From Morganella morganii H1r (lineage in GTDB: Bacteria > Pseudomonadota > Gammaproteobacteria > Enterobacterales > Enterobacteriaceae), in contig NZ_AYMP01000004.1 of assembly GCF_000633515.1 (NCBI RefSeq), positions 62,001 to 126,000 of the forward strand: a stretch of 64,000 nucleotides of DNA. The letters are read 5' to 3'. Every line of letters begins with the position of its first letter. Positions within the stretch are counted from its first letter, which is position 1. The position numbers and the translations under genes are program-made. This document shows, one piece after another, positions 1 to 12,881 of this stretch. The notes below the pieces were generated by a model. The model was not told the origin of the DNA and did not search any database. It was given only the letters and a program-made list of their open reading frames with translations.

Positions 1-2
1 CA

Positions 3-1721
3 CTCCATTGGATACCCGGTAAAATGAATGTCAGTATCCCGCCCGGATGGCGCGAACTGAAACCAGCAGAACTGAACTTACCTGACAGTGCCGTTGACAG
101 CTTCGGTTATTATAAAGTAACAAGCCCGGTAACCGGTAAAATCATTTCGTCAATGGGGCTGCAATCTCGTATTCTGGGGAAATTTGACCATCAGAATAAA
201 ATACAGAATATCGCACTCTCCTGGACGGGTACTAATGACCTCCTTGATATTCCGGATTATACACAATTAAATAATGGCAATATAACACCGCACCTCGAGC
301 CGTTACTGAATGCGGTAAAATCATTGGCTGTAAAAAACAATTTATCTGCACAAGATATTATTATCACCGGAAATAGTCTGGGGGGCGGACTGGTTAATAT
401 CAATGCGAAAGCCAGAGAGACACTGGCGGGCGGATTCTTTAAAAACAGCAATTACATTGCATTTGCCAGTCCTTATATTCATGATGACGGCTCTGTTCTG
501 AATGCCGGATTTGAAAATGATGCGGTATTCCGTATTGCCGGTGACGCCGGTTCCTTTTTTGACGCGCTTTCCGGGACTAAACCCTTTGTGGTCAATCCGG
601 ATCGGCATTATAACTCCACGCTCAACAATGTTATTTCTTTCGATGATCCGCACTCTCTTAATCTGATCGGTGGCGGAAATTATCTCGCGAAGTCGTTACT
701 GAATATCCCGGTCGGCTGGACGCCTCATGTTATTAATATGATCACAGACAGCTGGGAACGTATTGCGACCTCTGAGTTTTATCCGCTGATGAATAAAGAC
801 AGTGTTATTATCATCGATAATTTATCCCGTCTGATGCGCAATACAAAATGGGTGGGTGATATTTATCCGGATACCGGACATTACGGTAAACCGGCATTTA
901 TTCTCGGGAATCAATACAATAATATGTTAAAAGGAAATAATGCAGGTGATTATATTTCAGCCGGACCGGGTAATGATAAAATAAAACCCGGTTATGGTGC
1001 AGACGTAATCAACGGCGGAACCGGTACGGATACACTGTTATTGCATGGTTATGCCAAAGACTGGGATTGTTACAGATCAGGTGAATTTGTATTTTTCAGG
1101 CCAAAAGACGGCAGCGGAATGAAAAAAGTCAGAGATATTGAAAAAGCTGAATTTTCATCCGAATATAATAAGATCTATTCCATTCATAATACACCGGGAA
1201 ATAAATCTTTATTTTCCGTTAAACAGGAAGGAAAAATTCGTTATAAAAAATCAGTAACAGGTACTGATGAGGCTGATGATTTAACCGGCAGTGCCGTTTT
1301 TTCCCCGGCAGGTAACAATACACTGCACGCTCTGAAAACCGGCAGTCTGCTGGTCAGCGGACAAGGCAATGATGTATTGATTGGCAACGATGGTAATGAT
1401 GAATTATACAGCGGCGGGGAAAATGATTTTCTGTACGGGGGTAAGGGCAATGATATTTTATTTGGCGGGACAGGTGATGACATTTTTCATTTTGACAAAA
1501 ACAGCGGCGGAAAAACAGATATTATGGATTTCAATCAGTATGCCGGTGATCATGATGTTATTCTGTTTACATCAGATATATTTAAAGATGTGAATGATGT
1601 ACTGTCTCACGGACATAATTCCGGCGGAAATGTTGTTATTACACATCCGGATCATGTTATTACTGTCCATGATTATACATTAGATATGTTAGTTAAAAAT
1701 CAGGTACTGAGCGTTATCTGA
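3..1721 (+). CDS. RTX family I.3 lipase (5' end cut by window edge)
   Basis: Resembles the secreted family I.3 lipases of Serratia and Pseudomonas (LipA/polyurethanase type), which hydrolyse triacylglycerols outside the cell after type I secretion. The frame is open to the window edge, and these lipases are about 613 aa, so roughly 50 N-terminal residues are probably missing; the ATG at 24 is then internal. Counting from that ATG, the nucleophile elbow GNSLGGG lies near residues 116-122 (Ser118). Glycine-rich RTX nonapeptides (GGxGxDx) occur near residues 315-335 and 445-490 and would bind calcium. The C-terminus is uncleaved, as in T1SS substrates. No ABC/MFP transporter gene follows; the next gene, gsk, is convergent. 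Confidence 0.82.
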   Translation, partial: LHWIPGKMNVSIPPGWRELKPAELNLPDSAVDSFGYYKVTSPVTGKIISSMGLQSRILGKFDHQNKIQNIALSWTGTNDLLDIPDYTQLNNGNITPHLEPLLNAVKSLAVKNNLSAQDIIITGNSLGGGLVNINAKARETLAGGFFKNSNYIAFASPYIHDDGSVLNAGFENDAVFRIAGDAGSFFDALSGTKPFVVNPDRHYNSTLNNVISFDDPHSLNLIGGGNYLAKSLLNIPVGWTPHVINMITDSWERIATSEFYPLMNKDSVIIIDNLSRLMRNTKWVGDIYPDTGHYGKPAFILGNQYNNMLKGNNAGDYISAGPGNDKIKPGYGADVINGGTGTDTLLLHGYAKDWDCYRSGEFVFFRPKDGSGMKKVRDIEKAEFSSEYNKIYSIHNTPGNKSLFSVKQEGKIRYKKSVTGTDEADDLTGSAVFSPAGNNTLHALKTGSLLVSGQGNDVLIGNDGNDELYSGGENDFLYGGKGNDILFGGTGDDIFHFDKNSGGKTDIMDFNQYAGDHDVILFTSDIFKDVNDVLSHGHNSGGNVVITHPDHVITVHDYTLDMLVKNQVLSVI

Positions 1722-1746
1722 CGCCGGAAAATTCCGGCGTTTTTTA
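1721..1746 (+). terminator. Rho-independent terminator after the lipase gene
   Basis: A perfect palindrome acgccggaa/ttccggcgt at 1721-1740 overlaps the lipase stop and is followed by a run of T to 1746. The gsk gene ends on the other strand at 1762, so the hairpin separates two convergent genes. Confidence 0.8.
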
Positions 1747-1761
1747 TATCCGGTATTTTTA

Positions 1762-3072
1762 TCAGCGTTCCCAGTATGATTCTTCCAGGCTGTCTTCCCG
1801 GTCCGGTAACCCTTTGGTCAGACGCGGTGAGTGCTGAATCAGTACCTGATAGCTGACACGGTTGGCATATTTGCAGACCTGTGCCAGAGAAGAGTAGGTC
1901 AGATAGCGGCGCTGGTGCTTACTGGAGTTAGGGATATTCATCCGGTGATAGCTGTTGGCCGTAATGTCATGCAGTAATGCCGATAATGCCCCGTCGCCGG
2001 CACCGTTGGTGTTCATTATCTTATCCGGGCCGCCCATATAAGGCTCGATATGGGAATAGACCCGCGCTGCATCCTGACAATCTTTCTGACGCATTGCTCG
2101 GCTGAATTCATAACGGTTAAATTCCGCCAGTGCGCCCGGTAACAGCGGGTGGGTGGTTTCGCGCATAAATTCTTTTTCTGAATAACCGGCCATATATAAC
2201 CCGGCAGGACCTGCGGTACACAGCACCAGATCCACCCAATCGAGAGCTTTATCTGACGCCAGAAGCGGGTCGGCAATTCCGGTCAGTGCCAGCGCTTCTT
2301 CTTCATTCATTGCCAGCACAGAGACGTTTTCCGCGAGGAAATCACGCCACCACTGCGGATCTTCCGCAATCACATGTTTGGTGCCCAGTGTCAGGATCAC
2401 CGGCACATCATGTTTTTTCGCGTATTCAATGGCTTTTATGGTGGCATCCGGCATCGGTTCGCCCGGTTTGCAGCGCACCAGATAGGCGGTCAGCACCAGT
2501 GCGGAGGCTTCCGCAATGATCGCTTCCGGAATGCTTTCCGGACGCAGCTGGTTCATCAGCCCAGGGCTGATGGCAAATGTCCGCTCGCCGTTTTCACTGA
2601 TCAGGGTAAAACAGCGGCCAATCGGGCCGTCAACACCCTGTAAATAGTTGAGATCCATACGGCTGGATGTGTTGCACAGATAATAATAGGCATAGCTGCC
2701 AATCTGAATATTATTGCACATGGTGCCCAGCAGCACAGAACGGTCGTCTGCCAGGACGGAATAATTGTGGAGAGTATTACCGATAGTGCCGCCGGCAAAT
2801 TCATGCGTGATCAGCGAACGCTCAATCAGCTCCCGGTAGAGCTCTTCAGCCACATCATCCTCAATGACCAGCGAATGCCCGCGGCTGAGCTGATAACGGC
2901 GGATAAAATCATCATCCACATTGGCTTCAATATCCACCAGCGTCTGATCAATACCAACGATATAGGCGCGGGTATTTTCATCATCTTTCATCAGCTGGAC
3001 TGGCTGTAATAACGGGTCACGCAGGCTGACCGGGAAATAGTGTTTGGATTTGCGTCTGCCGGGGAATTTCAT
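1762..3072 (-). CDS. gsk: Inosine-guanosine kinase
   Basis: Phosphorylates inosine and guanosine to IMP and GMP in cytosolic purine salvage. At 436 aa it is almost the size of E. coli Gsk (434 aa) and starts with the same MKFPG motif. It is a PfkB-family ribokinase: FAGGTIGNT near residues 94-102 belongs to the substrate side and NTNGAGDGAL near residues 355-364 holds the catalytic Asp of the GAGD signature. In E. coli gsk sits near hemH and adk, which agrees with the genes that follow here. The ATG at 3072 gives a full-length protein. Confidence 0.95.
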   Translation of the reverse strand: MKFPGRRKSKHYFPVSLRDPLLQPVQLMKDDENTRAYIVGIDQTLVDIEANVDDDFIRRYQLSRGHSLVIEDDVAEELYRELIERSLITHEFAGGTIGNTLHNYSVLADDRSVLLGTMCNNIQIGSYAYYYLCNTSSRMDLNYLQGVDGPIGRCFTLISENGERTFAISPGLMNQLRPESIPEAIIAEASALVLTAYLVRCKPGEPMPDATIKAIEYAKKHDVPVILTLGTKHVIAEDPQWWRDFLAENVSVLAMNEEEALALTGIADPLLASDKALDWVDLVLCTAGPAGLYMAGYSEKEFMRETTHPLLPGALAEFNRYEFSRAMRQKDCQDAARVYSHIEPYMGGPDKIMNTNGAGDGALSALLHDITANSYHRMNIPNSSKHQRRYLTYSSLAQVCKYANRVSYQVLIQHSPRLTKGLPDREDSLEESYWER

Positions 3073-3130
3073 AAAGGTTCATGGCCGGAAAAAAAGATGT
3101 CGCATTTTATCATAATGCAACGAAGAATGT

Positions 3131-3158
3131 GAGCGGACAGAACCCTCAATGTCCGCTC
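3131..3158 (-). terminator. Hairpin after the Wzz-like gene
   Basis: Perfect 9-bp arms gagcggaca (3131-3139) and tgtccgctc (3150-3158) lie just past the end of the Wzz-like gene. The T content beyond it on the minus strand is modest, so this may be a weak or Rho-assisted terminator. Confidence 0.5.
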
Positions 3159-3167
3159 AACCGGAAA

Positions 3168-4157
3168 TTATGCTGTTTTTTTTCTGTTAACAAACATATT
3201 CCATGAAAAAACCGCCATCACTGCAAGGATAAACCCTAAAAAGGCAGATGCAATGAGGTACATTTTCGTACCGGGGCCGTCTTTCACCACCGGCAGATCC
3301 GGGGATTCGGTCACGGTGAACGGAATAATATTCAGTGAGAAAGGCGCGATACTTTTGATGGATTTCAGGGTATAGGCTCTGTCCAGAAGATCCGCATCCA
3401 CCGCCGGTAAATCGAGTGCTTTCAGGGAGTCTATCATCTGTGTCACCGCAGGGCGGCCCATGGCACTGTAAGACGCTACCGGGTCTGCTCCCGGATTCTG
3501 AGGCGGGGCAGAAGCCGCCACCGGTGCAATCCGTTCTGCCGCCGCCAGGTAAGCCAGCGTCTGCTCGCGCTGATGTTCTGCTTTCACCAGTGCCACCCGG
3601 TACTGGCTCTGACCGGCACTCAGCGCAGCCCCGAGGTTTTCCTGCAACTGTGTCTGCATCACATTCCGGCTGTATTGCGCGGTGTAATCGAGGTAATCCG
3701 ACAGCATTTGCTGTGCGGTCTGCGGATCAGCAGCGGTGAAGGTGACTTTGGCGGTAGCCGGTTCCAGTATGTTTCCGTCCGTTTTCTGAAAGCCGAAGGA
3801 TCCGGAAACGGTGGTATCCCCCTGTGAGAGACGAAATGATTCCTGTACTGACGGCGACTGCCAGACCGTACCGAAAACATTAAATGCCGCAGGTAAATCA
3901 GAGACCGCAGACACGTTAAGTGCATTCATCTGCAGACGGACGTTATCCAGATCCGGCATATCGCGGAGATCTGTCTCCGTCACTTCGGCTGTGCTGGTCC
4001 ATTTCTGCGGCAGTATTTTGGCGACACCAAACCCGGCGGCAGCGAATAATACGGTCACAATGACGATAAAAATCTTATGCCGGTACAACAGCTTCAGCAG
4101 ATCAATAATATCGATCTCGTCATTATTAAGGTTAACTGACCCTTTCTCATTCACCAT
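3168..4157 (-). CDS. Wzz/FepE-type polysaccharide chain-length regulator
   Basis: Inner-membrane polysaccharide co-polymerase of the Wzz family, which sets the modal chain length of Wzy-polymerised O-antigen or related glycans. The 329-aa protein has the expected layout: a short cytoplasmic N-terminus (DIIDLLKLLYRHK), TM1 near residues 31-50, a periplasmic domain with a helical, coiled-coil-prone centre, and TM2 near residues 300-320 ending in a basic tail (NRKKTA). The segment PFSLNIIPFTVTESPDLP before TM2 corresponds to the proline-rich region of Wzz proteins. No other polysaccharide gene is adjacent, so it acts in trans. I cannot tell from sequence alone whether it is Wzz(B), FepE or another subtype. 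Confidence 0.8.
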   Translation of the reverse strand: MVNEKGSVNLNNDEIDIIDLLKLLYRHKIFIVIVTVLFAAAGFGVAKILPQKWTSTAEVTETDLRDMPDLDNVRLQMNALNVSAVSDLPAAFNVFGTVWQSPSVQESFRLSQGDTTVSGSFGFQKTDGNILEPATAKVTFTAADPQTAQQMLSDYLDYTAQYSRNVMQTQLQENLGAALSAGQSQYRVALVKAEHQREQTLAYLAAAERIAPVAASAPPQNPGADPVASYSAMGRPAVTQMIDSLKALDLPAVDADLLDRAYTLKSIKSIAPFSLNIIPFTVTESPDLPVVKDGPGTKMYLIASAFLGFILAVMAVFSWNMFVNRKKTA

Positions 4158-4183
4158 ATCCGTAGCACCCGTCCTGTCTGCAA

Positions 4184-4271
4184 TGAAATACTGAATTTTA
4201 GGTAAAATAAACAGTAATATCTGTCATGTGAAATACTGAATTTTACTTAAAATGAACAGTAATATCTGCCA
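4184..4271. repeat. 45-bp-period tandem duplication upstream of the Wzz-like gene
   Basis: Two 43-bp copies, 4184-4226 and 4229-4271, both start tgaaatactgaatttta and contain acagtaatatctg, with a few differences between copies. They lie 27-114 bp upstream of the Wzz-like start, so a duplicated regulatory or promoter element is plausible. The rest of the interval to hemH (4380) is AT-rich without a recognisable gene. Confidence 0.7.
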
Positions 4272-4379
4272 TTTTTCAGCTAATTAATTGTCACATAGGT
4301 AATGTTAACATTAATTCCTTAAAATTCTACGCATAGCAGTGGTATATTTCGGACTATTCCAGATTGGTATGTGAAAAAA

Positions 4380-5336
4380 CTAACCAACTAACGTCCGCAT
4401 TAGTTTTATATGAATTTCATCATCATTAAGAGACTGAATGTAATGATATTCAACCCCTCCTGAAGACAAAAAGAATGTTTTATTCTGTTCCCTGATTTCT
4501 TCTAATGTTTCCAGACAGTCCGCAGAAAACCCCGGACACATCACCTGAACGGATTTAACGCCTTTTGAGGGTAATAACTTCATGGTTTCATCAGTATAAG
4601 GCGTAAGCCACGGCTCGCGGCCAAAGCGGGACTGATAAGTGTGCATGATACGTTCTGCCGGGAAATTAAGTCTTTCCCGCAGTAATGCTGTTGTCGCTTC
4701 ACATTCCGCCGGGTAAATATCCCCTTCTTTCGCATAACGGACAGGAATACCGTGATAGGACAAAATCAGCCGGTCAGGCACCCCGTGTTTTGCGAATGCC
4801 GCTTCTGCCGACTGTGCCAGTGCCTCAATATAGAGCGGGTGAGTCGCGTAACTGCGGATAAAACGGAGTGACGGGAATGTCCGGCGGCGTTTAAAGATAT
4901 CCGCCAGCCCGTCAAAGACCGCAGCGGTGGTTGAGCAGGAATACTGCGGATACAGCGGCAGAACATCCAGATGTGTCACGCCCTGCGCCAGAAGGGCATC
5001 AACCGCAGATTCCAGCGGCGGCGAGCCATAGCTCATCCCCAGTTCCACCGGTGTCCCCGGCATCTGTGCAGCCAGTGCCGCCTGCTGGCGGCGGCTGTAT
5101 ACCAGCAGCGGGGAACCCTCTTCCATCCAGACAGACTGATAAAGCTTCGCCACACGCGGTGAGCGGAACGGCAGCACAATACCGCGCAGAATACACTGCC
5201 AGAGCAGCGGAGAGACATCCACCACACGCGGGTCACTCAGGAACTGCTTCAGATAGCGTTTTACCGCCGGGGTTTCCGGCGCATCCGGAGTCCCTAAATT
5301 AACCAGTAAAACGCCGCGTTTGTATTGATTTGTCAT
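4380..5336 (-). CDS. hemH: Ferrochelatase
   Basis: Inserts Fe2+ into protoporphyrin IX, the last step of protohaem synthesis, at the cytoplasmic face of the membrane. It is 318 aa against 320 in E. coli. Diagnostic segments are [12 protein letters not shown] at the N-terminus, [14 protein letters not shown] (with the catalytic His) near residue 194, and the C-terminal [17 protein letters not shown], which has the conserved CPGF and the glutamates of the metal path. It lies downstream of adk on the same strand, as in E. coli, but 338 bp away with a terminator between them, so it is probably transcribed separately. Confidence 0.95.
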   Translation of the reverse strand: MTNQYKRGVLLVNLGTPDAPETPAVKRYLKQFLSDPRVVDVSPLLWQCILRGIVLPFRSPRVAKLYQSVWMEEGSPLLVYSRRQQAALAAQMPGTPVELGMSYGSPPLESAVDALLAQGVTHLDVLPLYPQYSCSTTAAVFDGLADIFKRRRTFPSLRFIRSYATHPLYIEALAQSAEAAFAKHGVPDRLILSYHGIPVRYAKEGDIYPAECEATTALLRERLNFPAERIMHTYQSRFGREPWLTPYTDETMKLLPSKGVKSVQVMCPGFSADCLETLEEIREQNKTFFLSSGGVEYHYIQSLNDDEIHIKLMRTLVG

Positions 5337-5429
5337 CAGAAAATCCTGTCAGCAACTGAGAATGATTGTCAGGGTAATGTATTGTATGTAATGATTCTTA
5401 TTCTTTTCTGCCATGTTCTTCATTCTTTT

Positions 5430-5490
5430 GTCCGCAGGTTCGCTGGCTGCTCTCTGTCACCCCGGTCACATACTGATGTATGCTCCCGGT
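5430..5490. repeat. 61-bp dispersed direct repeat, copy 1
   Basis: This 61-bp block is identical, base for base, to 5552-5612. It contains the imperfect palindrome catactgatgtatg. It lies between hemH and adk and has no coding role that I can see. Similar repeats, read on the other strand as gtgaccggggtga-type sequences, are scattered in Serratia and Yersinia genomes as far as I recall. Confidence 0.75.
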
Positions 5491-5551
5491 GTGCCTTCGT
5501 TTGCCGCCTGCCTGCAAACAAAATGATTTTGAACACCGTCCTTCATCCTGT

Positions 5552-5612
5552 GTCCGCAGGTTCGCTGGCTGCTCTCTGTCACCCCGGTCACATACTGATG
5601 TATGCTCCCGGT
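5552..5612. repeat. 61-bp dispersed direct repeat, copy 2
   Basis: Second perfect copy of the 5430-5490 block, starting 122 bp downstream in the same orientation. Flanking bases also show weaker similarity, so the original duplication may have been longer. The hemH-adk interval holds these two copies and the adk terminator and no gene. Confidence 0.75.
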
Positions 5613-5629
5613 ATGCCGCAGATCAGGAT

Positions 5630-5655
5630 AAAAAAAGGCAGCCGTTTGGCTGCCT
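5630..5655 (-). terminator. adk terminator
   Basis: Stem aggcagcc/ggctgcct (5636-5643 and 5648-5655) with a GTTT loop, followed on the minus strand by a run of T (A at 5630-5636). It starts 19 bp past the adk stop. Confidence 0.85.
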
Positions 5656-5674
5656 GACAGAAATAAGTGCCGGA

Positions 5675-6346
<672 letters not shown>

Positions 6347-6443
6347 TTATAATTCGGATAAAAACAAGCTACCATACCATTTGTCAGGGTATGGACTCAA
6401 GAAAAGCGGGGAAACTCTGCCGTTCGTTTTTCCTGACTTCAAT

Positions 6444-6482
6444 AAAAAAACCACATGATCGTCATGAAATCATGTGGTTTTT
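6444..6482 (-). terminator. htpG terminator (probably bidirectional)
   Basis: Long stem aaaaaccacatgat/atcatgtggttttt (6446-6459 and 6469-6482), with A- and T-rich flanks on both sides, between htpG (ends 6531) and adk (starts 6319). Either strand would give a canonical hairpin plus U-tract. Confidence 0.8.
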
Positions 6483-6530
6483 AAGCGGGTTATGCGCGAT
6501 TTCGCTCACCCGTCGCGGGAACGCCTGTTT

Positions 6531-8405
6531 TTAGCCTAATAACAGACTATTCATCCGGGAAACGAATTCGTTCGGATCTTCCAGGGTTCCGCGTTCAACA
6601 AACAGCGCCTGATCGAGCAGCAGATTGATCCAGTCGGCAAAGCGGCTTTCATCCTGCTGTTCTGCAGCCAGTTTCACCAGCGGGTGTTCCGGGTTCAGTT
6701 CAAAGTTGTATTTCACTTCCGGCGCCTGCTGGCCGGCGGCGGCAAACAATTTCGCCATCTGTGTGCTCATATCATCAGCATCGGTGGTGACAATCGCCGG
6801 GGTTGAAGTCAGACGGTGGGTCAGTTTCACTTCTTTCACGCGATCACCGAGCAGTGTTTTCACCCGCTCAACAAACGGTGCCAGCTCTTTGTCTGCTTCT
6901 TCTTTCGCTGCCGGATCTTCATCCGCCAGTTTTTCCAGCGACTCATCCGCTTTGCTGACAGACTGGAAGGTTTTACCATCAAATTCATTGAGGTAGTTCA
7001 TCATCCACTCATCGATGCGATCGGAGAGCAGCAGCACTTCAATACCTTTCTTGCGGAACAGTTCCAGGTGCGGACTGTTTTTCGCAGCCGCATAGCTGTC
7101 AGCAGTGATGTAGTAAATTTTCTCCTGACCTTCCGCCATGCGGGATACATAATCCGCCAGGGAAACGGTCTGCGCGGAGGTATCCTCCTTCGTGCTGGCA
7201 AAACGCAGCAGTTTGGCGATCAGCTCTGCATTGCTGCTGTCCTCGCCCGGACCTTCTTTCAGCACCAGGCCGAACTGCTGCCAGAAGGTCTGGTATTTTT
7301 CAGCATCATTATTGGCCAGTTTCTCCAGCATCTGCAGAACACGTTTGGTCAGTGCGCTGCGCAGGCTGCGGGTCACAGCGCTGTCCTGTAAAATTTCACG
7401 GGAGACGTTGAGCGGCAGATCATTGGAATCGATCAGACCGCGCACAAAGCGCAGATAGTTCGGCATAAACTGTTCCGCGTCATCCATGATAAACACGCGC
7501 TGGACATACAGGCTCAGGCCACGACGCTGGTCGCGGTGCCACAGGTCAAACGGTGCCACAGACGGGATATAGAGCAGGCTGGTGTACTCCTGCTTCCCTT
7601 CCACACGGTTATGCGCCCATGTCAGCGGATCAGCGAAATCATGGGAGAGATGCTTGTAAAACTCATTATATTCTTCATCACTGATGTCGTTTTTATTGCG
7701 CGTCCACAGTGCCTGAGCTTTGTTGATTTTTTCCCAGATAACAGTGCCGTCTTCTTCATTTTTGCTTTCGATTTCCACCGGCAGCGCAATATGATCAGAA
7801 TATTTGCCGATAACTGAGCGCAGACGCCAGTCATCGAGGAACTCATCTTCCCCTTCACGGAAATGCAGGGTGATTTCAGTACCGCGTGAATCCTTATGGG
7901 TTTTGGCGATAGAGTAATCCCCTTCCCCTTCCGATTCCCAGAATACCGCCTGATCAGACGGCACACCTGCGGCACGGGTGATCACCGTGACTTTGTCTGC
8001 CACGATAAAGGCGGAATAGAAACCCACCCCGAACTGACCGATCAGCTGGCTGTCTTTTGCCGCGTCAGAGCCGAGCGATTCGAGGAAAGCTTTGGTGCCG
8101 GATTTGGCAATGGTGCCCAGGTTGTCGATAACCTCATCACGGGTCATCCCGATACCGTTATCACTGATGGTCAGAGTGCGTTTTTCTTTATCAGCGGACA
8201 GACGGACATGCAGATCGCCGTCATTTTCATACAGTGAATTGTCGGATAAGGCACGGAAACGCAGTTTATCGGCCGCATCAGAGGCGTTGGAGATAAGCTC
8301 GCGCAGGAAAATTTCTTTGTTGGAATAAAGTGAGTGGATCATTAACTGCAGAAGTTGTTTTACTTCTGACTGAAAACCACGGGTTTCTTGTTCTTGCAGA
8401 CTCAT
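6531..8405 (-). CDS. htpG: Hsp90 family molecular chaperone
   Basis: Cytosolic ATP-dependent Hsp90 chaperone, 624 aa as in E. coli. The N-terminal GHKL ATPase carries [14 protein letters not shown] (residues 37-50), [10 protein letters not shown] near 85-94 and [11 protein letters not shown] near 123-133. The middle domain has RGVVDS-like [18 protein letters not shown], with the conserved catalytic-loop Arg. The C-terminal dimerisation domain ends in [11 protein letters not shown]. It stands alone between recR and adk. Heat-shock control is known for the family; I did not locate a convincing sigma-32 promoter. Confidence 0.97.
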   Translation of the reverse strand: MSLQEQETRGFQSEVKQLLQLMIHSLYSNKEIFLRELISNASDAADKLRFRALSDNSLYENDGDLHVRLSADKEKRTLTISDNGIGMTRDEVIDNLGTIAKSGTKAFLESLGSDAAKDSQLIGQFGVGFYSAFIVADKVTVITRAAGVPSDQAVFWESEGEGDYSIAKTHKDSRGTEITLHFREGEDEFLDDWRLRSVIGKYSDHIALPVEIESKNEEDGTVIWEKINKAQALWTRNKNDISDEEYNEFYKHLSHDFADPLTWAHNRVEGKQEYTSLLYIPSVAPFDLWHRDQRRGLSLYVQRVFIMDDAEQFMPNYLRFVRGLIDSNDLPLNVSREILQDSAVTRSLRSALTKRVLQMLEKLANNDAEKYQTFWQQFGLVLKEGPGEDSSNAELIAKLLRFASTKEDTSAQTVSLADYVSRMAEGQEKIYYITADSYAAAKNSPHLELFRKKGIEVLLLSDRIDEWMMNYLNEFDGKTFQSVSKADESLEKLADEDPAAKEEADKELAPFVERVKTLLGDRVKEVKLTHRLTSTPAIVTTDADDMSTQMAKLFAAAGQQAPEVKYNFELNPEHPLVKLAAEQQDESRFADWINLLLDQALFVERGTLEDPNEFVSRMNSLLLG

Positions 8406-8513
8406 GAATAACCTCAGACTGACTTATCAACGAAAAAAAACAGGATAAAAATCAGGTGGGGCCGGTCTTTACATTTTCAAGGCAAACGGGGAATTTTTTG
8501 TGACAATTCTGAG

Positions 8514-8544
8514 AAAAAGTGACAGACGGCACAGACCGTCTGTC
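8514..8544 (-). terminator. recR operon terminator
   Basis: Perfect 9-bp stem gacagacgg/ccgtctgtc (8521-8529, 8536-8544), followed on the minus strand by ACTTTTT. It starts 24 bp past the recR stop and would end the dnaX-ybaB-recR transcript. Confidence 0.75.
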
Positions 8545-8567
8545 CGGGTAACAGGCAAAAATTGCTG

Positions 8568-9184
8568 TCAGTAACCGCTGTTGTAACGGATTTTCTGACG
8601 TCCGGCAATGGAGTGGGACAAGGTCGTACCGTCCACCATTTCCAGCTCACCGCCGACCGGTACACCATGGGCGATACGGCTGGCGGAGACATCATACTGC
8701 GCGCACATTTCCGCAATATAGTTGGCGGTGGCTTCCCCTTCCACTGTCGGGTTGGTCGCCAGGATCACCTCAGTGATGGTTTCCTGAGCCAGCCTCGCCT
8801 CCAGTTTATCCAGCCCGATATCCATCGGACCGATGCCGTCCAGCGGTGACAGGTGTCCCATCAGCACAAAGTAACGGCCGGAAAACTGTCCTGTCTGCTC
8901 AATCGCGTGGATATCCGCCGGGCTTTCCACCACACAGATAAGGCCGGTCTGCTGACGGCGCGGGTTGGCGCAGATAGTACACTGTTCCTGCTCGGTAAAC
9001 GTCCGGCAGTCCCGGCAGTGACCGATTTCCGACATGGCACGGGTCAGCGCCTGTGCCAGGCGCATCCCGCCGCTGCGGTCGCGCTGTAACAGCTGAAACG
9101 CCATACGCTGCGCCGATTTCGGCCCGACGCCCGGCAGGCAGCGCAGGGCGTCCATCAGTGCTTCAAGAAGCGGACTGGTTTGCA

Positions 9185-9185
<1 letters not shown>
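8568..9185 (-). CDS. recR: Recombination mediator RecR
   Basis: RecR acts with RecO (and RecF) to load RecA at SSB-coated gaps. The 205-aa protein has the N-terminal helix-hairpin-helix region ([18 protein letters not shown]), a four-cysteine zinc finger ([16 protein letters not shown] near residues 57-72), a Toprim domain ([14 protein letters not shown]), and the C-terminal Walker-B-like tail. Its ATG shares one base with the ybaB stop (TGATG), which indicates translational coupling in the conserved dnaX-ybaB-recR operon. Confidence 0.96.
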
Positions 9186-11493
<2,308 letters not shown>

Positions 11494-11587
11494 GGATTCC
11501 GCAGAGAGTGAACATGATTTTCCATCATGCTACCACAGCCTCACCACAATGGGCGAGGCTGAGTTTGCGTTTAATACGGGGAGAGAC

Positions 11588-12139
11588 TCAGCCGCCGGCA
11601 TATTCCAGCAGGCAGAAGCTGTGTACACCTTCCGCTTCAAGGCGTTTCGCGCCGCCGAGATCCGGCAGGCCGATAATAAAGGCCGCCTCATGCACTTCAC
11701 CGCCCAGACGGCGGATCAGACGGATGGTCGCATTGACGGTGCCGCCGGTGGCCAGCAGGTCATCGACAACCAGCACATTGTCACCGCTGCTGATGCTGTC
11801 TTTATGCATCTCCAGGGTGTCAGTGCCGTATTCCAGATCATAGGTTTCGCTGAGGGTATCACACGGTAATTTCCCTTTTTTGCGGACCGGGACAAAGCCG
11901 ACACCCAGACGTAACGCAACCGGTGCGCCGAATAAGAATCCGCGGGCTTCAGTGCCCACGACTTTGGTGATCCCTTTGTCTGCGAAATGCGCCACCAGCA
12001 TATCAATCGTCAGACGATAGGCTTCAGGGTCAGACAGTAATGTGGTGATGTCGCGAAACAGTACCCCTTCCTTAGGATAGTCAGGGATAGTCCGGATACT
12101 TTCTTTAATAAATTGCAGTTGTTCAGCAGTTGCGCTCAT
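11588..12139 (-). CDS. apt: Adenine phosphoribosyltransferase
   Basis: Converts adenine + PRPP to AMP in purine salvage. From MSATAEQL it is 183 aa, the length of E. coli Apt, and I chose that start by alignment; an ATG four codons upstream (12151) is also open, and neither has a strong Shine-Dalgarno sequence. The PRPP-binding motif [13 protein letters not shown] is near residues 120-132, and [14 protein letters not shown] near 62-75 is the conserved pyrophosphate loop region. It lies upstream of dnaX on the same strand, as in E. coli. Confidence 0.95.
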   Translation of the reverse strand: MSATAEQLQFIKESIRTIPDYPKEGVLFRDITTLLSDPEAYRLTIDMLVAHFADKGITKVVGTEARGFLFGAPVALRLGVGFVPVRKKGKLPCDTLSETYDLEYGTDTLEMHKDSISSGDNVLVVDDLLATGGTVNATIRLIRRLGGEVHEAAFIIGLPDLGGAKRLEAEGVHSFCLLEYAGG

Positions 12140-12316
12140 AATAGGTGCCATAGAGAGAACACGAAACCTCAGAATCTATGCAAATCAGGGGAAAATTGCA
12201 ACCGTATCCCGTGACTTTGCCGGTTATTTGTTGTTTTATATCAAACAGACTAAAAAATGCTTCCGTAGTTATCAGATCCTCAACAACGATCCCGGGCACA
12301 TTTCACTGAGGCGGAT

Positions 12317-12862
12317 ATGAACACCAGACAATTGTTACAGGCGCTGCGGCAGAAAATCAGCGCGCTGGAAGCGCAAATTGCCCCGATAGCAGACCGGGAG
12401 CTGAGCCAGCGTTGCTTCGATGATACCCTGTTCGCCGCCCGTAATAAAACCCTGCGTCTCTGCATGGATGAATTACTGCACCATACTGATCAGCTTGAGC
12501 TGTGTGCGGATGAAAACCGGGCAGAACAGGTACGCTTTCTGGCGGAAAAAATTGTTGCCCAGATTGCGGCACTGAGCCGCGAAGCGGCAACGCAGTCCCT
12601 GCGGCAGAAAGAGCAAAGCTATGTGAAACGGGACAGCCAGGTGGATCTCTATCAGCGTCTGGCGCAGCATCAGGATTATGAGCGCCGGCTGGCACAGATG
12701 ACCGATGACCGCGAGCTGGCCCTCGGCCGCGCACAGACCTTTGCCGAACAGCAAAAACTGCAGAAAGAGCTGGCAGCACTGGCCGGACGCCTTGTCCGCT
12801 GCCGTCAGGCGCTGCAGCGGATAGAGCGGCAGATTGAACGCCACGACGGCACCGAATTTTAA
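12317..12862 (+). CDS. priC: Primosomal replication protein N''
   Basis: PriC helps reload DnaB at stalled forks independently of PriA. The 181-aa protein is mainly helical and charged, with [22 protein letters not shown] at the start and a long coiled-coil-like C-terminal half rich in Q, E and R, matching E. coli PriC (175 aa). It diverges from apt and overlaps the ORF that continues into rsmS, as in E. coli priC-ybaM. A GAGG-type ribosome site precedes the ATG. Confidence 0.9.
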   Translation: MNTRQLLQALRQKISALEAQIAPIADRELSQRCFDDTLFAARNKTLRLCMDELLHHTDQLELCADENRAEQVRFLAEKIVAQIAALSREAATQSLRQKEQSYVKRDSQVDLYQRLAQHQDYERRLAQMTDDRELALGRAQTFAEQQKLQKELAALAGRLVRCRQALQRIERQIERHDGTEF

Positions 12863-12881
12863 TCAGATACCGGATATCCCC

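Noticed and set aside
5411-5640. Repeat-spacer-repeat pattern as a CRISPR array
   Set aside because: Only two copies, 61 bp each, with no cas genes; fits a dispersed repeat.
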